NCBI RefSeq assembly: GCF_002343915.1 | Contig: NZ_NETK01000001.1 | Location: forward strand, 1,116,001 to 1,180,000 | Direction: 5' to 3' | Source: Nannocystis exedens | GTDB taxonomy: Bacteria; Myxococcota_A; Polyangia; Nannocystales; Nannocystaceae | Length of the DNA: 64,000 nucleotides | In this document: positions 16,451 to 25,782 of the stretch, in pieces | Layout: each line of letters opens with the position of its first letter | Numbering within the stretch: position 1 is the first letter of the stretch | Position numbers and translations under genes: made by a program | The notes under the pieces: generated by a model | The model's database searches: none | What the model was told of the DNA's origin: nothing | What the model saw: only the letters and a program-made list of their open reading frames with translations

Positions 16451-18565
16451 TCATTCCTTCAGCGGCAGCACGACGTACTCCGAGAAGTAAGCGCCCATGC
16501 CTTCGAGCTCGCCGAGGCCCGGGTTGGCACCAGCGCCGCCCGGCTTGACGCCGCTGTTGGCCATCGCCAGGGCGCCGTGGAATTGGATGGGGCGGATCAC
16601 GCTGACATCCTCGTCGGCCTTCATGCGCCGCATGAGGTCCGGGAGGTCGGCGAGCAGTGCCTGCTTCACGCGGCTTGCCTGGATGTGCAGGTGTGGCCCA
16701 CCCGACGAGCCGGAGTGGCCGAGCCGACCGATCATGTGCGACGCCTTGACGGGGACAGGCTTGCCGGTCTTGAGCTGGTCCTTGATCCACCCGGGAATCG
16801 AACCCTGCTTGAGATGCACGCAGCTGACGATCTCGTTGCCGTAGAGGATCTTGATGAAGTTGTTGTAGCTGAACTGCCAGAGGATCAGCTTGGCGGTCTC
16901 CTCGTTCGTGCGGACCACCGTCACGAGGGTCGGCTGCGCGGTGTCCAGGCGGTCCACCGCGTACAGGTCCATCGAGCCGTAGGTCTCGTTGTCGTCGGCG
17001 AGCTGGTAGGCGTGCGTCTCGTCGACCTCGAGAGTCGTCAGACGGAGCTTGCCCGGTATGGTCCGGTGGAACACCGCGAGCGCCTTCTTCTTGAACGGCA
17101 CCGACCGGATCTGCTGGGCGTTCTCGTTGTTCGCGTACTCGCACACCTTGGTGACCTTGCCGTCCTTCGCCTCCCACACGATGAACACCAGCTTCCCGTC
17201 GACCTGACGCACCGCGGTGCCGAATCGGTCGGGGCCGGAGAGGTCGACCGCCGAGATTTCGTTGGCAGTGTCGTCGTAAGCCTCGCCGGTGCGCTCGATC
17301 GTGTAATTGCCGGCCTTTCCGGCGATCTGGAACGCGATGACCTTGAGCGGCCCGCCCGTCGAATAGACGGCAGCCGCAACCCGCATCGAGTCGAACCTGA
17401 CGAGGGAGAACGCGCCGACGTAACCGAGCTTGTGCTCGCCGATCGCCGGCTGGAGCTGCTTGCCCACGAGCTCCCGCAGGCTCAGCGTGAGCGTACCAGC
17501 GGTCGTGCGCACGGCCAGGAGCAGCAGCGAGCTGGACAGCGCGACCATCCGCACCTCGAGGGTGGTGCCGGTGATCTCGAAGGCGTGGCGCTCCGCGAGG
17601 GTTCCGGCGAGCGTCAACTCCCAAAGGACGAATCGAGTGGTCTGGCCGCTGCGAGAGGCGGTGACGACGAACGCCCCGCCCAGGGCGACGATCTCGATTG
17701 CGTCGGCCGGGTCGCCGACGACCTCGCTCAGGAACTTGACGGTGGTGGCCCGGTCGTCCTGCTCGAGGGCGGTCAGCCGGAGCGAGTTCTGCGTGTTCAG
17801 CGTCGCTACCACGATGCGGTTGGACACGACCGTGTCGGAGAGCCGCCGCCGCAAGCAGGCCACCGCGATGTCGCGGACCTTCTCCTTGCTCTGCCACGTG
17901 CCGGGCATGCGGTTGACCACCCGCCGGCCCGCGGCCGGGTTGTCCTCGTGGGAGTCGTCGGCGAGCAGCACGAGGCCGTCGCCCATCGCGTAGATCGGCC
18001 GCCCGAACCCGTAGTAGTTGTCGGAGTCGGCCTGGCCCTGCTTCGTCGCCTTGAGCTTGCCGTCGGTCCAGCCGAGGGCGCTCGCGTCCTGCGCGTAGAA
18101 CTGCCCCCCGCCATCGCCGGCGTGGCCGCTGTCGAGCTCGATGTACTCGCCGTACGTCTCGATGTCTTCCGGTCGGGCGAAGAACCGGTACGAGACGGTG
18201 TGCGGGCCGAGGTCCAGCTCGCGCGTCACCACCTCGGAGGATCCCGCGAACACCAGGCTGATCTTGATCCGCTTCGGCGACTTGGTCAGCTTGATCACCT
18301 CGTTATCGACCAGCCACACGTCCTCGGTCGCCCCGGCGTCCGCAGTCGTCTCGATCACGCGGTTGCGGGGGTACAGCCGCGGCAGCTCGGGACTGTCGGG
18401 GAACGTGACGGTGATCATCGTCAACGTCGCCGGCGCGCCGGTGTTTTTGATCCGCAGGTAAAAGTACAGGGTGCCCACGGACGGGCCGCCCTTGGTGGTC
18501 GGCGCCACCCGCTGATAAATGACCTTGTTGCCCTCACAAGGCTCGACAGTAAATGTGATTGCCAT
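16451..18565 (-). CDS. M23-like peptidase domain split by a large beta-rich insertion
   Basis: A 704-residue protein. ATG 18565 has a strong site (GGGAGAAG) 2-9 nt upstream. Residues 1-130 form an N-terminal beta domain (TLYFYLRIKNTGAPATLTMI). The first half of an M23 fold follows: GQFYAQDAS at about 155 and YGFGRPIYAMGDGLVLLADD at about 186-205. It is then interrupted until about 575 by some 370 residues of repeating beta blades (FVVTASRSGQTTRFVLWELT, LLLLAVRTTAGTLTLSLREL). The second half of M23 resumes with VHLKQGSIPG and GRLGHSGSSGGPHLHIQ (about 612-628), containing the H-x-H zinc motif. The usual first zinc His before the Asp (H-x-x-x-D) is not obvious: the position reads GQFYAQD. No signal peptide is seen. 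It may be a secreted or intracellular cell-wall peptidase, or an inactive binding protein. Confidence 0.75.
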   Translation of the reverse strand: MAITFTVEPCEGNKVIYQRVAPTTKGGPSVGTLYFYLRIKNTGAPATLTMITVTFPDSPELPRLYPRNRVIETTADAGATEDVWLVDNEVIKLTKSPKRIKISLVFAGSSEVVTRELDLGPHTVSYRFFARPEDIETYGEYIELDSGHAGDGGGQFYAQDASALGWTDGKLKATKQGQADSDNYYGFGRPIYAMGDGLVLLADDSHEDNPAAGRRVVNRMPGTWQSKEKVRDIAVACLRRRLSDTVVSNRIVVATLNTQNSLRLTALEQDDRATTVKFLSEVVGDPADAIEIVALGGAFVVTASRSGQTTRFVLWELTLAGTLAERHAFEITGTTLEVRMVALSSSLLLLAVRTTAGTLTLSLRELVGKQLQPAIGEHKLGYVGAFSLVRFDSMRVAAAVYSTGGPLKVIAFQIAGKAGNYTIERTGEAYDDTANEISAVDLSGPDRFGTAVRQVDGKLVFIVWEAKDGKVTKVCEYANNENAQQIRSVPFKKKALAVFHRTIPGKLRLTTLEVDETHAYQLADDNETYGSMDLYAVDRLDTAQPTLVTVVRTNEETAKLILWQFSYNNFIKILYGNEIVSCVHLKQGSIPGWIKDQLKTGKPVPVKASHMIGRLGHSGSSGGPHLHIQASRVKQALLADLPDLMRRMKADEDVSVIRPIQFHGALAMANSGVKPGGAGANPGLGELEGMGAYFSEYVVLPLKE

Positions 18566-18790
18566 ACTTCTCCCATCGCAGCTATGCACGGAGTCGGACC
18601 ATCCGACTTCGTCGCTACGCGCGTAGCCGTCCTGCTGCGTCGCATGTGTAGTGGACGAACCGGAGACTTGGTTCGGACGACCGTCAGTTTTTTCTACGGA
18701 CCCCGACCTGAGCGATAACGTCCGTGCCCCGACCCGCCCGGCGTCACGGAATCATCCCTTCAGCCAAGCGCGGGAGCGGCCCCTGCATTC

Positions 18791-19486
18791 ATGGACGGAT
18801 CTTCGCAGAAGTCGACACGAGCAGACGGATTTTTGGTAGGCAGGGATGACGGAGCGAGCGACGAGGCGCGACTCCACGCGTGGATCGACGGCGACGCGGC
18901 GGCGGGCAATCAGCTCGTCAAGCGGCATTACCGGCGGATCCTGCTGTTCTTCCACTCCAAGGTTGGCCCCGAGCTCGGCCGCGATCTGACGCAGGCCACG
19001 TTCGAGACCTTGTGCGCCAACAAGGTGAATTTTCGCGGGGAGGCGAGCGTGCTGACCTACCTGTTCGGCATCGCGCGGTGGAAGCTCGTCCACCACGTGC
19101 GGAAACAGCGGCTGCACGGCGAGCGCTTCGAGCCGCTCGAGCACTCGGCCGAGCTGCCGGACGTCGATCGCTCGATCACCTCGCTGTTCATGGGCCGGCA
19201 GCGCGAGACGCTGCTGGTCCGGGCCCTGCGCTCGCTGCCCCTCGACGACCAGCTCGTCCTCGAGCTCAAGGAGTACGAGGGCATGACCTCGCGTCAGCTC
19301 GCCGAGGTGTTCGAGGTGGGGCGCGACACGATGTCGAGCCGAATCAACTACGCGCGCCAGCGGCTGACGGCGGCGGGTGCAGCGGGCGGCCGAATCGGCG
19401 CAGCTGATCGACTCGACGCTGACCGGGCTCGACGAGTGCATGCGAGAGATCCGCGAGCGCATCGACGGCGCGGCCGCGGCGGCTGA
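18791..19486 (+). CDS. ECF-type sigma-70 factor with a C-terminal frameshift
   Basis: Sigma region 2 (LVKRHYRRILLFFHSKVGPELGRDL, about 40-64, then YLFGIARWKLVHHVRKQR) and region 4 (LRSLPLDDQLVLELKEYEGM, QLAEVFEVGRDTMSSRINYARQRL, about 140-185) are intact, so promoter recognition should be possible. After residue 196 the frame becomes low-complexity (GAAGGRIGAADRLDADRARR) and stops at 19486. Removing one G near 19376 (GGCGGGTG) restores a helical tail, RAAESAQLIDSTLTGLDECM then REIRERIDG, very like the tails of the two other ECF factors in the window. The gene therefore carries a one-base insertion or a sequencing error. It is divergent from the M23 gene with 225 bp between them. Confidence 0.8.
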   Translation: MDGSSQKSTRADGFLVGRDDGASDEARLHAWIDGDAAAGNQLVKRHYRRILLFFHSKVGPELGRDLTQATFETLCANKVNFRGEASVLTYLFGIARWKLVHHVRKQRLHGERFEPLEHSAELPDVDRSITSLFMGRQRETLLVRALRSLPLDDQLVLELKEYEGMTSRQLAEVFEVGRDTMSSRINYARQRLTAAGAAGGRIGAADRLDADRARRVHARDPRAHRRRGRGG

Positions 19487-19491
19487 ACCGC

Positions 19492-19770
19492 TCAGCAGCC
19501 GCGCCCGCCGAACACTGGCACCGCGCCGCAGCCGTGGGCGGCGAAGTATTCTCCGGGGGTCGCGTCGTCGCCGATGTCCTCGGTCGTGCCGTAGCCGAGC
19601 TGGCCCTCGGAGTTGGTGCCCCAGCAGCGCAGCGTGCCGTCGACCGCGACCACGCAGGTGTGGGAGTTGCCGGGCACGACCTTGACGACGCGGTCGGCGC
19701 TGAGGGTGTCGATCACCGCCTCGAGCTTGCTCGCTCGCGCTTCGAACTGGCGGTAGGCGGCCTCGTTCAT
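19492..19770 (-). pseudogene. RCC1-repeat protein fragment
   Basis: 92 codons: a helical lead (AAYRQFEARASKLEAVIDTL) then one RCC1 blade (VVKVVPGNSHTCVVAVDGTL and RCWGTNSEGQLGYGTTEDIG). RCC1 proteins of this group have several blades, and the sequence stops abruptly after the first, in a non-homologous tail (GCGAVPVFGGRGC). It has no signal peptide. It is a truncated remnant whose 3' end overlaps the shifted frame of the sigma gene. Confidence 0.7.
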
Positions 19771-19803
19771 GGCCTTTCCCTGATATTCCCCGCAACGCAG
19801 GAG

Positions 19804-20129
19804 TCAAGAGCGATCTCGCGTCTGCCGCGATCGTGGTGCCGAGGCTACGCCACACAGCAGTTCGTGGAGGCCGCGCCCGTCGACGATCACCGACCTGTCC
19901 GTAGGGTCATTCGCGGGCGGCAGCCGGAACAGCGCCCGGTGCAGCCGCTTGCACAGCAGGCAGTAGCCGTTTTTGTCCCACAGCACCTTGAGGCGGTTCG
20001 AGCGCGGTTCGTGAACACGAACAGCGCGTCGCTCCGCGGATCCTCGCCGATCACCTGTCTCGCCGACGCGGCGAGGCCATCGAAGCTGCGCCGCATGCCG
20101 AGCGGCTGCGTGCAGACGAAGATCCGCAC
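19804..20129 (-). pseudogene. IS66-family TnpB remnant, frameshifted
   Basis: From GTG 20129 the frame reads RIFVCTQPLGMRRSFDGLAA, RQVIGEDPRSDALFVFTN, which is the start of IS66 Orf2/TnpB. Near 20000 the match moves to another frame as LWDKNGYCLLCKRLHRALFR and LPPANDPTDRSVIVDGRGLHELLCG, ending at 19804. One base is lost at the junction. No IS66 inverted repeats or TnpA/TnpC partner were found nearby. The remnant begins 12 bp from the stop codon of the hypothetical gene at 20142 and may have shortened that gene. Confidence 0.8.
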
Positions 20130-20141
20130 CGACGGCGCTGG

Positions 20142-21191
20142 CTACGTCCGCCGGCCCGCGCGCAGCTCATTCGGGAGCGCCCACGCGTGGAGGCGCTGGA
20201 AGCAGAGCAAGGCGGTGCTGAAGTTGTCGAGCGCCGCGCGGGCGGCCCGAAGCGGAGCGCGGAGGTCGCTCTCGGAACCATCGAATTCCCGAGCGCATCG
20301 AGCCAGGGCGTGCAGGCCGAGGTCGACCCGGATCGACATGTCGGTGGCGAACTGAAGGCTCTGCAGGGTCCTCGCATCTCTGCGGATGATCTCGAGCAGA
20401 CCCGCGCGAGCCTCGGCGAGCAGGCGACCATACTGCTGAGCCCGACAGATACGCTCTCTCGCTCTGAAGAACGCCGCCTCCGCGTCCCGGCGCGGATCGG
20501 AAACGTCTGCTCGGGCGAGCGCGCGGAGCGTCTCGAGGTGCCGAACCACGGCCGCCGAGATGTCTCGCACCTGGACGAGGCGCCTGCTCGTCTCGTCCTT
20601 CTTCGGGCAGAGCTCATAGAACCCGAGTCGGATACAAATGGCATCGTCCCAGGGGACCGGCTCGGGCTCGCAGAACTCGGGTACCGCCGCGCATGGATCC
20701 CACCCCAGCTTGTCGGTGAAGAGGTCGGAAGGGTCCACGGGTCGGGGCGGCGGGACCGGCTCTTCGCCCGCTCCCAGAAACCTCACGTTCCTCATGTCCT
20801 CGTATATTTGGATCACCAGCGTGTCCGCCTTCTCCAGCACGTTGACCCATTGCGTATTGTGGAGCAGCGGCGGATCGAAGATAAACGGCTTGTTGCCCTG
20901 CCCCAGCGGGCCGCCGCCGACCGTGTAATAGGGATCGGGGTACTCCTCCGGCGGGTTCTCCTCCCAGTACCCTGCCACGGACTGCTTGTTCGGCAGCGTC
21001 GGCGGATCGACGGCGATACCATTCTTACTCCAAAGCCAGTCGGCCACTTCAAGAAAGCGGATCGCATGAGTGTTCGCGGGGACCCAGCTGGGCCCATCTT
21101 CCGTCTCGCTCGGGAACAGCCCGTCGTCGCACCGGATCGTCCCCCCTTTGTAAGGCTCGACATCCTGGATATAGATTTGAAAGGTGTACAT
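20142..21191 (-). CDS. Hypothetical protein
   Basis: A 349-residue protein I do not recognise. The start at 21191 has GGAAGG about 9 nt upstream. The N-terminal 180 residues are beta-rich and Pro/Trp-rich (YTFQIYIQDVEPYKGGTIRC, VADWLWSKNGIAVDPP, WVNVLEKADTLVIQIYEDMR). The C-terminal part (about 215-345) is an alpha-helical bundle (ISAAVVRHLETLRALARADV, AEAAFFRARERICRAQQYGR, LARCAREFDGSESDLRAPLR). No signal peptide or membrane helix is seen. It lies between regulatory genes (two ECF sigma factors, one on each side) and reads away from the intact sigma gene. Its last residues (ELRAGRRT) abut the IS66 remnant, so the native C-terminus may be lost. Confidence 0.6.
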   Translation of the reverse strand: MYTFQIYIQDVEPYKGGTIRCDDGLFPSETEDGPSWVPANTHAIRFLEVADWLWSKNGIAVDPPTLPNKQSVAGYWEENPPEEYPDPYYTVGGGPLGQGNKPFIFDPPLLHNTQWVNVLEKADTLVIQIYEDMRNVRFLGAGEEPVPPPRPVDPSDLFTDKLGWDPCAAVPEFCEPEPVPWDDAICIRLGFYELCPKKDETSRRLVQVRDISAAVVRHLETLRALARADVSDPRRDAEAAFFRARERICRAQQYGRLLAEARAGLLEIIRRDARTLQSLQFATDMSIRVDLGLHALARCAREFDGSESDLRAPLRAARAALDNFSTALLCFQRLHAWALPNELRAGRRT

Positions 21192-21455
21192 GTTGATCTG
21201 CCTTCCTCGGGGGCGTGGACCCCAGGTGAGAGCGCCCCGGCCCCGGGAAGAGGACCCGGACCCGCCATCGACGGCGCTCGGTCCGGTGGTTGCGGGAGAG
21301 CCTCGCCGGTTCACGAGAAATTCTCGGCGATCACGACGAGCGATATGGCACGCGTCGTTCGGAGCGTCGTGACCACGCCCTCACCGAGCATTCGCCGGGG
21401 GACCGATGGAACCTGGGAGCACCCGACGTGAATCCGCCGCGGATCGGAGGCGGCG

Positions 21456-22085
21456 TCAGGCCTGCTCTCGCAAGCAGCGCTCGCGCACCGCCCTCGCCCA
21501 CGTCTCCATACCGTCGATCGTCCGCTCCGCCAGGTCTCCGCGGGCGGCGAGGCGCTCGATCGCCGCCCGCAGCAGCTCGCGCGCGCGGTGGAGCCGCGAC
21601 TTGACGGTCCCCGCGGGTACGTCCAGCGCGGTGGCTATCTCGGCGACCGAGCACTGCTCCCAGTAGTACAGTTCGAGCGCGACCTGCAGCTCGAGCGGGA
21701 TCTCGCGCAGGCCGGCGAGGAAGAGCTGCGTTTCCTCGCGCTCGACGATGAGCCCGGAGATCGAGGGATCGAGCGCGAACGCCGACACGCTGGTGAGATC
21801 GATCCTGTCCCCCTTGCGGGCGCGATAGCTCTGGCAGAGCTGGCGATACGCGATGGCGAAGAGGTAGCTGCGGAAGGTGCCGTCGCCCCGGAATCGCGGC
21901 AAACTCTCGAGGCAGGCGAGGAACGTCCGCTGAATGAGATCCGCGCTCGCGTCGCCGACCTTGTTGAGGAAGAAACGCGCGACAGGCTCGTAGTAGCGGG
22001 CGAAGAGCCGCTGTCCGGCCGCCTGGTCGCCCGCCCGCCAGGCTGCGAGGCACGCCGCGTCCTCTTCGTCTCGCTCGGTGGCCAT
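21456..22085 (-). CDS. ECF-type sigma-70 factor
   Basis: 209 residues. Region 2 (RLFARYYEPVARFFLNKVGD, 27-46; FRSYLFAIAYRQLCQSYRAR, about 75-95) and region 4 (LREIPLELQVALELYYWEQ, CSVAEIATALDVPAGTVKSR, about 130-170) are complete. The tail (DLAERTIDGMETWARAVRER) is the family-specific C-terminal helix shared with the other two ECF factors here. No anti-sigma gene is adjacent. The divergent neighbour is a Ser/Thr kinase, and myxobacterial genomes often pair such sigma factors with kinases. ATG 22085 is the start that gives a typical length; the longer upstream frame is unsupported. Confidence 0.9.
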   Translation of the reverse strand: MATERDEEDAACLAAWRAGDQAAGQRLFARYYEPVARFFLNKVGDASADLIQRTFLACLESLPRFRGDGTFRSYLFAIAYRQLCQSYRARKGDRIDLTSVSAFALDPSISGLIVEREETQLFLAGLREIPLELQVALELYYWEQCSVAEIATALDVPAGTVKSRLHRARELLRAAIERLAARGDLAERTIDGMETWARAVRERCLREQA

Positions 22086-22411
22086 CGTGGCATGATACAC
22101 CGCGCGTGAACGCAGACGTGCGCCAGGTCGAGGACGCGACGCGAGGCCTCTTCTCGCCCGGATCCCGGCGTCCGCAGTGTGGGAGAGCCTCGCACCTGGG
22201 CTCATTGCCCCCGATCCAGGCTCACGGGTCATCCGGAACGGACTTCTCGGATTTTTCTGCCGCGTCGTGGACACCCCGGCCCCACCGTCGTCTTCCACGA
22301 TGAACCGAGAGCCAGGGTCCCGTGAACCGAGCCACGCACACGCCGCGCTGCGTTACCACCAAGCTTCGTGCTCGCCAGGGGTACCACGAACGTGGTGAGA
22401 TAGCGCGCGAG

Positions 22412-25306
22412 ATGGGATACACCGACGCCGATCGGTTCGTGTACATCCCGACGGCCGATAAGGACATCGGCCACGCATTGATCCGCGATCAGGTCCGCGT
22501 CGCACTCTTCGGCGGAGCGGCGGCGGTCAAGATCGGTCGCTTCGAGATCGAGCGCAGGCTCGGTCGCGGCGGCATGGGCGAGCTGTTCCTCGCCCGCGAT
22601 CCCCAGCTGCGTCGTCGCGTCGCCGTCAAGCTGCTCCGGCCGGGCTGGGGCCCGAGCTCCGCCGACGAGCGGATGCGGCGCGAGGCCCAGGCGCTCGCGC
22701 AGATCAGCCACCCCAACGTGGTCGAGGTCTACGAGGTCGGGGAGCACGAGGGCCGGCCCTTCGTCGCGATGGAGTACGTCGAGGGCCGCACGCTGCAAGC
22801 CTGGCGCGACGAGGTCCAGCCGAGCTGGCGCGAGGTCGTCGAGGTCCATGTCGAAACTGGCCGCGGGCTGCTCGCAGCCCACCGCGCCGGGCTCGTGCAT
22901 CGTAACTTCAAGCCCGACAATGTGTTGGTCTCCGAGCAGAGCGACGGGCGACGGGTTCGGGTGCTCGACTTCGGCCTCGCTCGGCTCGCCGGGCTCGAAG
23001 ATCTGCAGATCCAGAGTACCCTCGACGAGACGCGCGACCAGGCGCTCACTCGCCCCGGGACCGTGCTCGGGACCCTGGCGTATATGTCGCCGGAGCAGCT
23101 GCGGGGCGAGGTCGTCGACGCGGCGAGCGATCAGTTCTCGTTCTGTGTCGCGCTCTATCGTGCGCCGTGGGGCGAGGAACCTTTTGCCGGACGGAGCGTC
23201 GAGCTGCGAGTCGCGGCCATGACGCTCGGACCTGCGTCGCCGCCGGTCCGCCGGGGTATGCCGCGGCGTCTCCGGAAGATCGTCGAGCGCGGCCTGGCCT
23301 GCGAGCCCGGCGAACGCTGGCCGAGCATGGACGAGCTGCTCATTGCGCTCGAGCGGGTGATCCCTCGCAAACGAGCATGGCCGGCGTTGACGGCTGCGGG
23401 CCTCGTGATGGGCGTGGGCGTGGGCATTGCTTACGAGCGGGTTACGCCGGAGGATCCTTGCCGACACGTCGAGCTACGCAGCGCCGAGCTGTGGACCGAC
23501 GCGCACGCGGAGCGAGCTCGGGCGCGCTTCGAGGCCAGCGGCCTCACCTTCGCGGGCAGCAGCTTCACGCGCGTCCATGCCGCGCTAGGGCGCTGGACCG
23601 CGGCGTGGTCCGAGCAGCGCATGGGCGTGTGTCGCAACGGTGAAGAGCCGGGCCGCCGGGCGAGCTGCCTCGATGGCGTTCACGCCGAGGTCGCGTCGCT
23701 GGTCGACGCGATGATCGCCGCCGACGAGCGGACCATCACGCACGCGGTCGAGAGCCTGGCGGCGCTGCCTTCGCTGCGCGCCTACGACGACGACGAGGCG
23801 ATCCGGCTCGGGCTCGCGCCGGTCCCCGAGGCGCTCGAGGACGAGCTCGCGCGCCGCCGCAAGGCGCTGGCCGAGGCCCGGACACTGGCGCTCACCGGTC
23901 ACCTGCGTGAAGCCGGCGAGGCCTACGCCGCGCTCGAGCGCGACACGGCCGAGTTCGACTACAAGCCCTTCGCGGCCGAGCTGGAGGTCGCTCGCGTCAG
24001 CCTTCGGCTCGAGGTCGGCGAGCCGAGCGCCAGCCTCCCGCTGCTCGAGAGCGCGGCCAAGCAGGCCGAGCGGGCCCGGCACGATCGCCTCGCGGCGCAC
24101 GCCTGGACCTTGCTCGCCCACTGGAGCGCAGGTCTCCCGAACAGTCCGCGCGAAGACGCCGTGCAACGGCTCGAGCGAGCAGAGATCGCGGCCGCGCGCC
24201 TCGACTCGCCACCCGAGCTCGAGGCGCGGCTGCACTGCATTCGCGGGGTCCTGCTCGGCCGGGCCTCTCGCCAGGCGGACGCTCGCGCGGCCTTCGAGCG
24301 AGGGCTCGAGCTACTCGGCGATCTCGCCGTGGATGAGCAGGAGTGGCGGAGCATCGGCGCGGTCGCGAATCAGTGGCGGCCGGTGTGCGTCGCCGGCCTC
24401 GCCGAGCTCCACACCGGCCGCGAAGCCATCGACCTCGCCGAGCGGGCGCTCGCCGAGGCCGGGGCGCTCTACGGCGAGGACCACCCGAAGGTCGGCCACT
24501 ACGAATTCGCGCTCGCGCGACTGCTGCTCGACTCCGACGCCGCCGCGGAGCGGCGAAGGGGCGTCGCTCTGCTCGAGCACGTGGCCGCCGTCTGGCTGGC
24601 CGCGCACGACGAGTCCGCGCTGGCGGTCGGCGACGCCTACGTCTCGTTGGCCACGGTGGCGATCGAGTCCGGGGATGTCGTCGAGGCGCGGCGCAATGTC
24701 GAAGCGGCGCGAGGGCTCTACGCCAGGGCGCTCGCGCCCGGCGCCTACCAGCACGCAGGGCCCTTGCTCGCCGCAGGATTGATCGAGTCCCACGTCGGCA
24801 ACTTCGGCGCGGCGCTCGCTCACTACGATCGCGCTCGCGCCCTCCTGCCCGACGAGCCGATGTTTCGTTCCACGCGCGCCGAGATCGATTTCAACCGCGC
24901 CAGGTGCCTCTTCGCCCTCGGCCGCCTCGACGACGCCTCCGCGTCGTTCGAAGCGCTGCGCGGGCCCGAGGAGAGCCGCGCGGAGATCGAGGTGATGCTG
25001 GCCGCCGTCGCGCTTCGTCGCGGAGAGCTCGCTCGTGCGCGTACCCTGCTCGATGGGCTCGCCGCGCCCGACCTGGCCACGTCCCGGGTCGAGCGCGGCA
25101 TGCTCGGCGCGCTCGTCGACCTGCGCGCCAGGCGCGAAGCCGACTGCGGAGCGATCGCAGCAGGCGACATCGCCGCGCTCGCTTCGAGCGACGCCTACGA
25201 AATCAACCGACTCCTGATCGACGTGGGAGCCAACGAGGACGAGCGACGCTGCCTCGGCTGGACGAATGCACCCGAACCACTGACAGAACAACGAGGCCAG
25301 CCATGA
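22412..25306 (+). CDS. Ser/Thr protein kinase with TPR-like tail and altered HRD motif (HRN)
   Basis: 964 residues from ATG 22412; GTG 22322 would add 30. Kinase domain about 46-310: Gly loop GRGGMGELFLARD, ATP lysine in VAVK (about 73), DFG in LDFGLARL (about 185), and APE-like MSPEQL. The catalytic loop reads HRNFKPDN instead of HRDFKPDN, so the catalytic Asp is Asn at about residue 165 (AAC at 22904). A hydrophobic anchor (LTAAGLVMGVGVGIAYERV, about 328-346) follows, then some 600 residues of helical repeats (LAEARTLALTGHLREAGEAY, FERGLELLGDLAVDE, LAERALAEAGALYGEDHPKV) typical of TPR tails in this class. With Asn at that place the protein may be a pseudokinase. The stop overlaps the next gene as ATGA. 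Confidence 0.85.
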   Translation: MGYTDADRFVYIPTADKDIGHALIRDQVRVALFGGAAAVKIGRFEIERRLGRGGMGELFLARDPQLRRRVAVKLLRPGWGPSSADERMRREAQALAQISHPNVVEVYEVGEHEGRPFVAMEYVEGRTLQAWRDEVQPSWREVVEVHVETGRGLLAAHRAGLVHRNFKPDNVLVSEQSDGRRVRVLDFGLARLAGLEDLQIQSTLDETRDQALTRPGTVLGTLAYMSPEQLRGEVVDAASDQFSFCVALYRAPWGEEPFAGRSVELRVAAMTLGPASPPVRRGMPRRLRKIVERGLACEPGERWPSMDELLIALERVIPRKRAWPALTAAGLVMGVGVGIAYERVTPEDPCRHVELRSAELWTDAHAERARARFEASGLTFAGSSFTRVHAALGRWTAAWSEQRMGVCRNGEEPGRRASCLDGVHAEVASLVDAMIAADERTITHAVESLAALPSLRAYDDDEAIRLGLAPVPEALEDELARRRKALAEARTLALTGHLREAGEAYAALERDTAEFDYKPFAAELEVARVSLRLEVGEPSASLPLLESAAKQAERARHDRLAAHAWTLLAHWSAGLPNSPREDAVQRLERAEIAAARLDSPPELEARLHCIRGVLLGRASRQADARAAFERGLELLGDLAVDEQEWRSIGAVANQWRPVCVAGLAELHTGREAIDLAERALAEAGALYGEDHPKVGHYEFALARLLLDSDAAAERRRGVALLEHVAAVWLAAHDESALAVGDAYVSLATVAIESGDVVEARRNVEAARGLYARALAPGAYQHAGPLLAAGLIESHVGNFGAALAHYDRARALLPDEPMFRSTRAEIDFNRARCLFALGRLDDASASFEALRGPEESRAEIEVMLAAVALRRGELARARTLLDGLAAPDLATSRVERGMLGALVDLRARREADCGAIAAGDIAALASSDAYEINRLLIDVGANEDERRCLGWTNAPEPLTEQRGQP

Positions 25307-25782
25307 GCATCATCGATGCGGACAACATCCCCCTCCTAAAGATCCTGTGCAACAGCGTCGAGAAGACCGCCTTCTTGACGGACCTCGAGATCGAGGATTC
25401 GGACTTCTGGACCAATTTGCAGCTGGGAGCGGCGATCTCGACGGAGCCCGTCCCCGCGCTCGAGGGTCACCCGGCGATCCGTTGGAGCACGTACGGAGGC
25501 CACATGAGGCTGCAATTCGTGACACTTTGGCCGCATATCGTCGTCCCTTACATCACGGGCACGGGGCTCCGCGTCGTGTCGGAGGGCAGCAATGCGTTCA
25601 CCATCGAATTCGAAATATCCAGGAAGGGCTCCCCTCAGTGCGACTTCGAAATCTACGCGCTCCCCTCCGGCGGTAGTCTCTCGACGACGCGGATGAAGGT
25701 CATCCTGTTGCCGAAGCCGTTGCCGCCCGGTCGCCGAAGGGCGCGAAGCCCTCCCATCCCGACCGCCCGATCGAGGCCCTGA
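25303..25782 (+). CDS. Hypothetical protein translationally coupled to the kinase
   Basis: 159 residues; ATG 25303 overlaps the kinase stop (ATGA), with GAGG upstream. The first 130 residues are beta-rich (LRVVSEGSNAFTIEFEISRK, CDFEIYALPSGG) with no signal peptide and no recognised family. The coupling suggests a partner or target of the kinase-like protein. The last 25 residues are Arg/Pro-rich (PLPPGRRRARSPPIPTARS) and lie over a minus-strand sigma-factor remnant, so the native C-terminus was probably replaced when that remnant was joined to it. Confidence 0.6.
   Translation: MSIIDADNIPLLKILCNSVEKTAFLTDLEIEDSDFWTNLQLGAAISTEPVPALEGHPAIRWSTYGGHMRLQFVTLWPHIVVPYITGTGLRVVSEGSNAFTIEFEISRKGSPQCDFEIYALPSGGSLSTTRMKVILLPKPLPPGRRRARSPPIPTARSRP

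Noticed and set aside
18566..18790. Search for an anti-sigma gene beside the ECF factor
   Set aside because: No open frame with a membrane helix or zinc motif is present in the divergent region.
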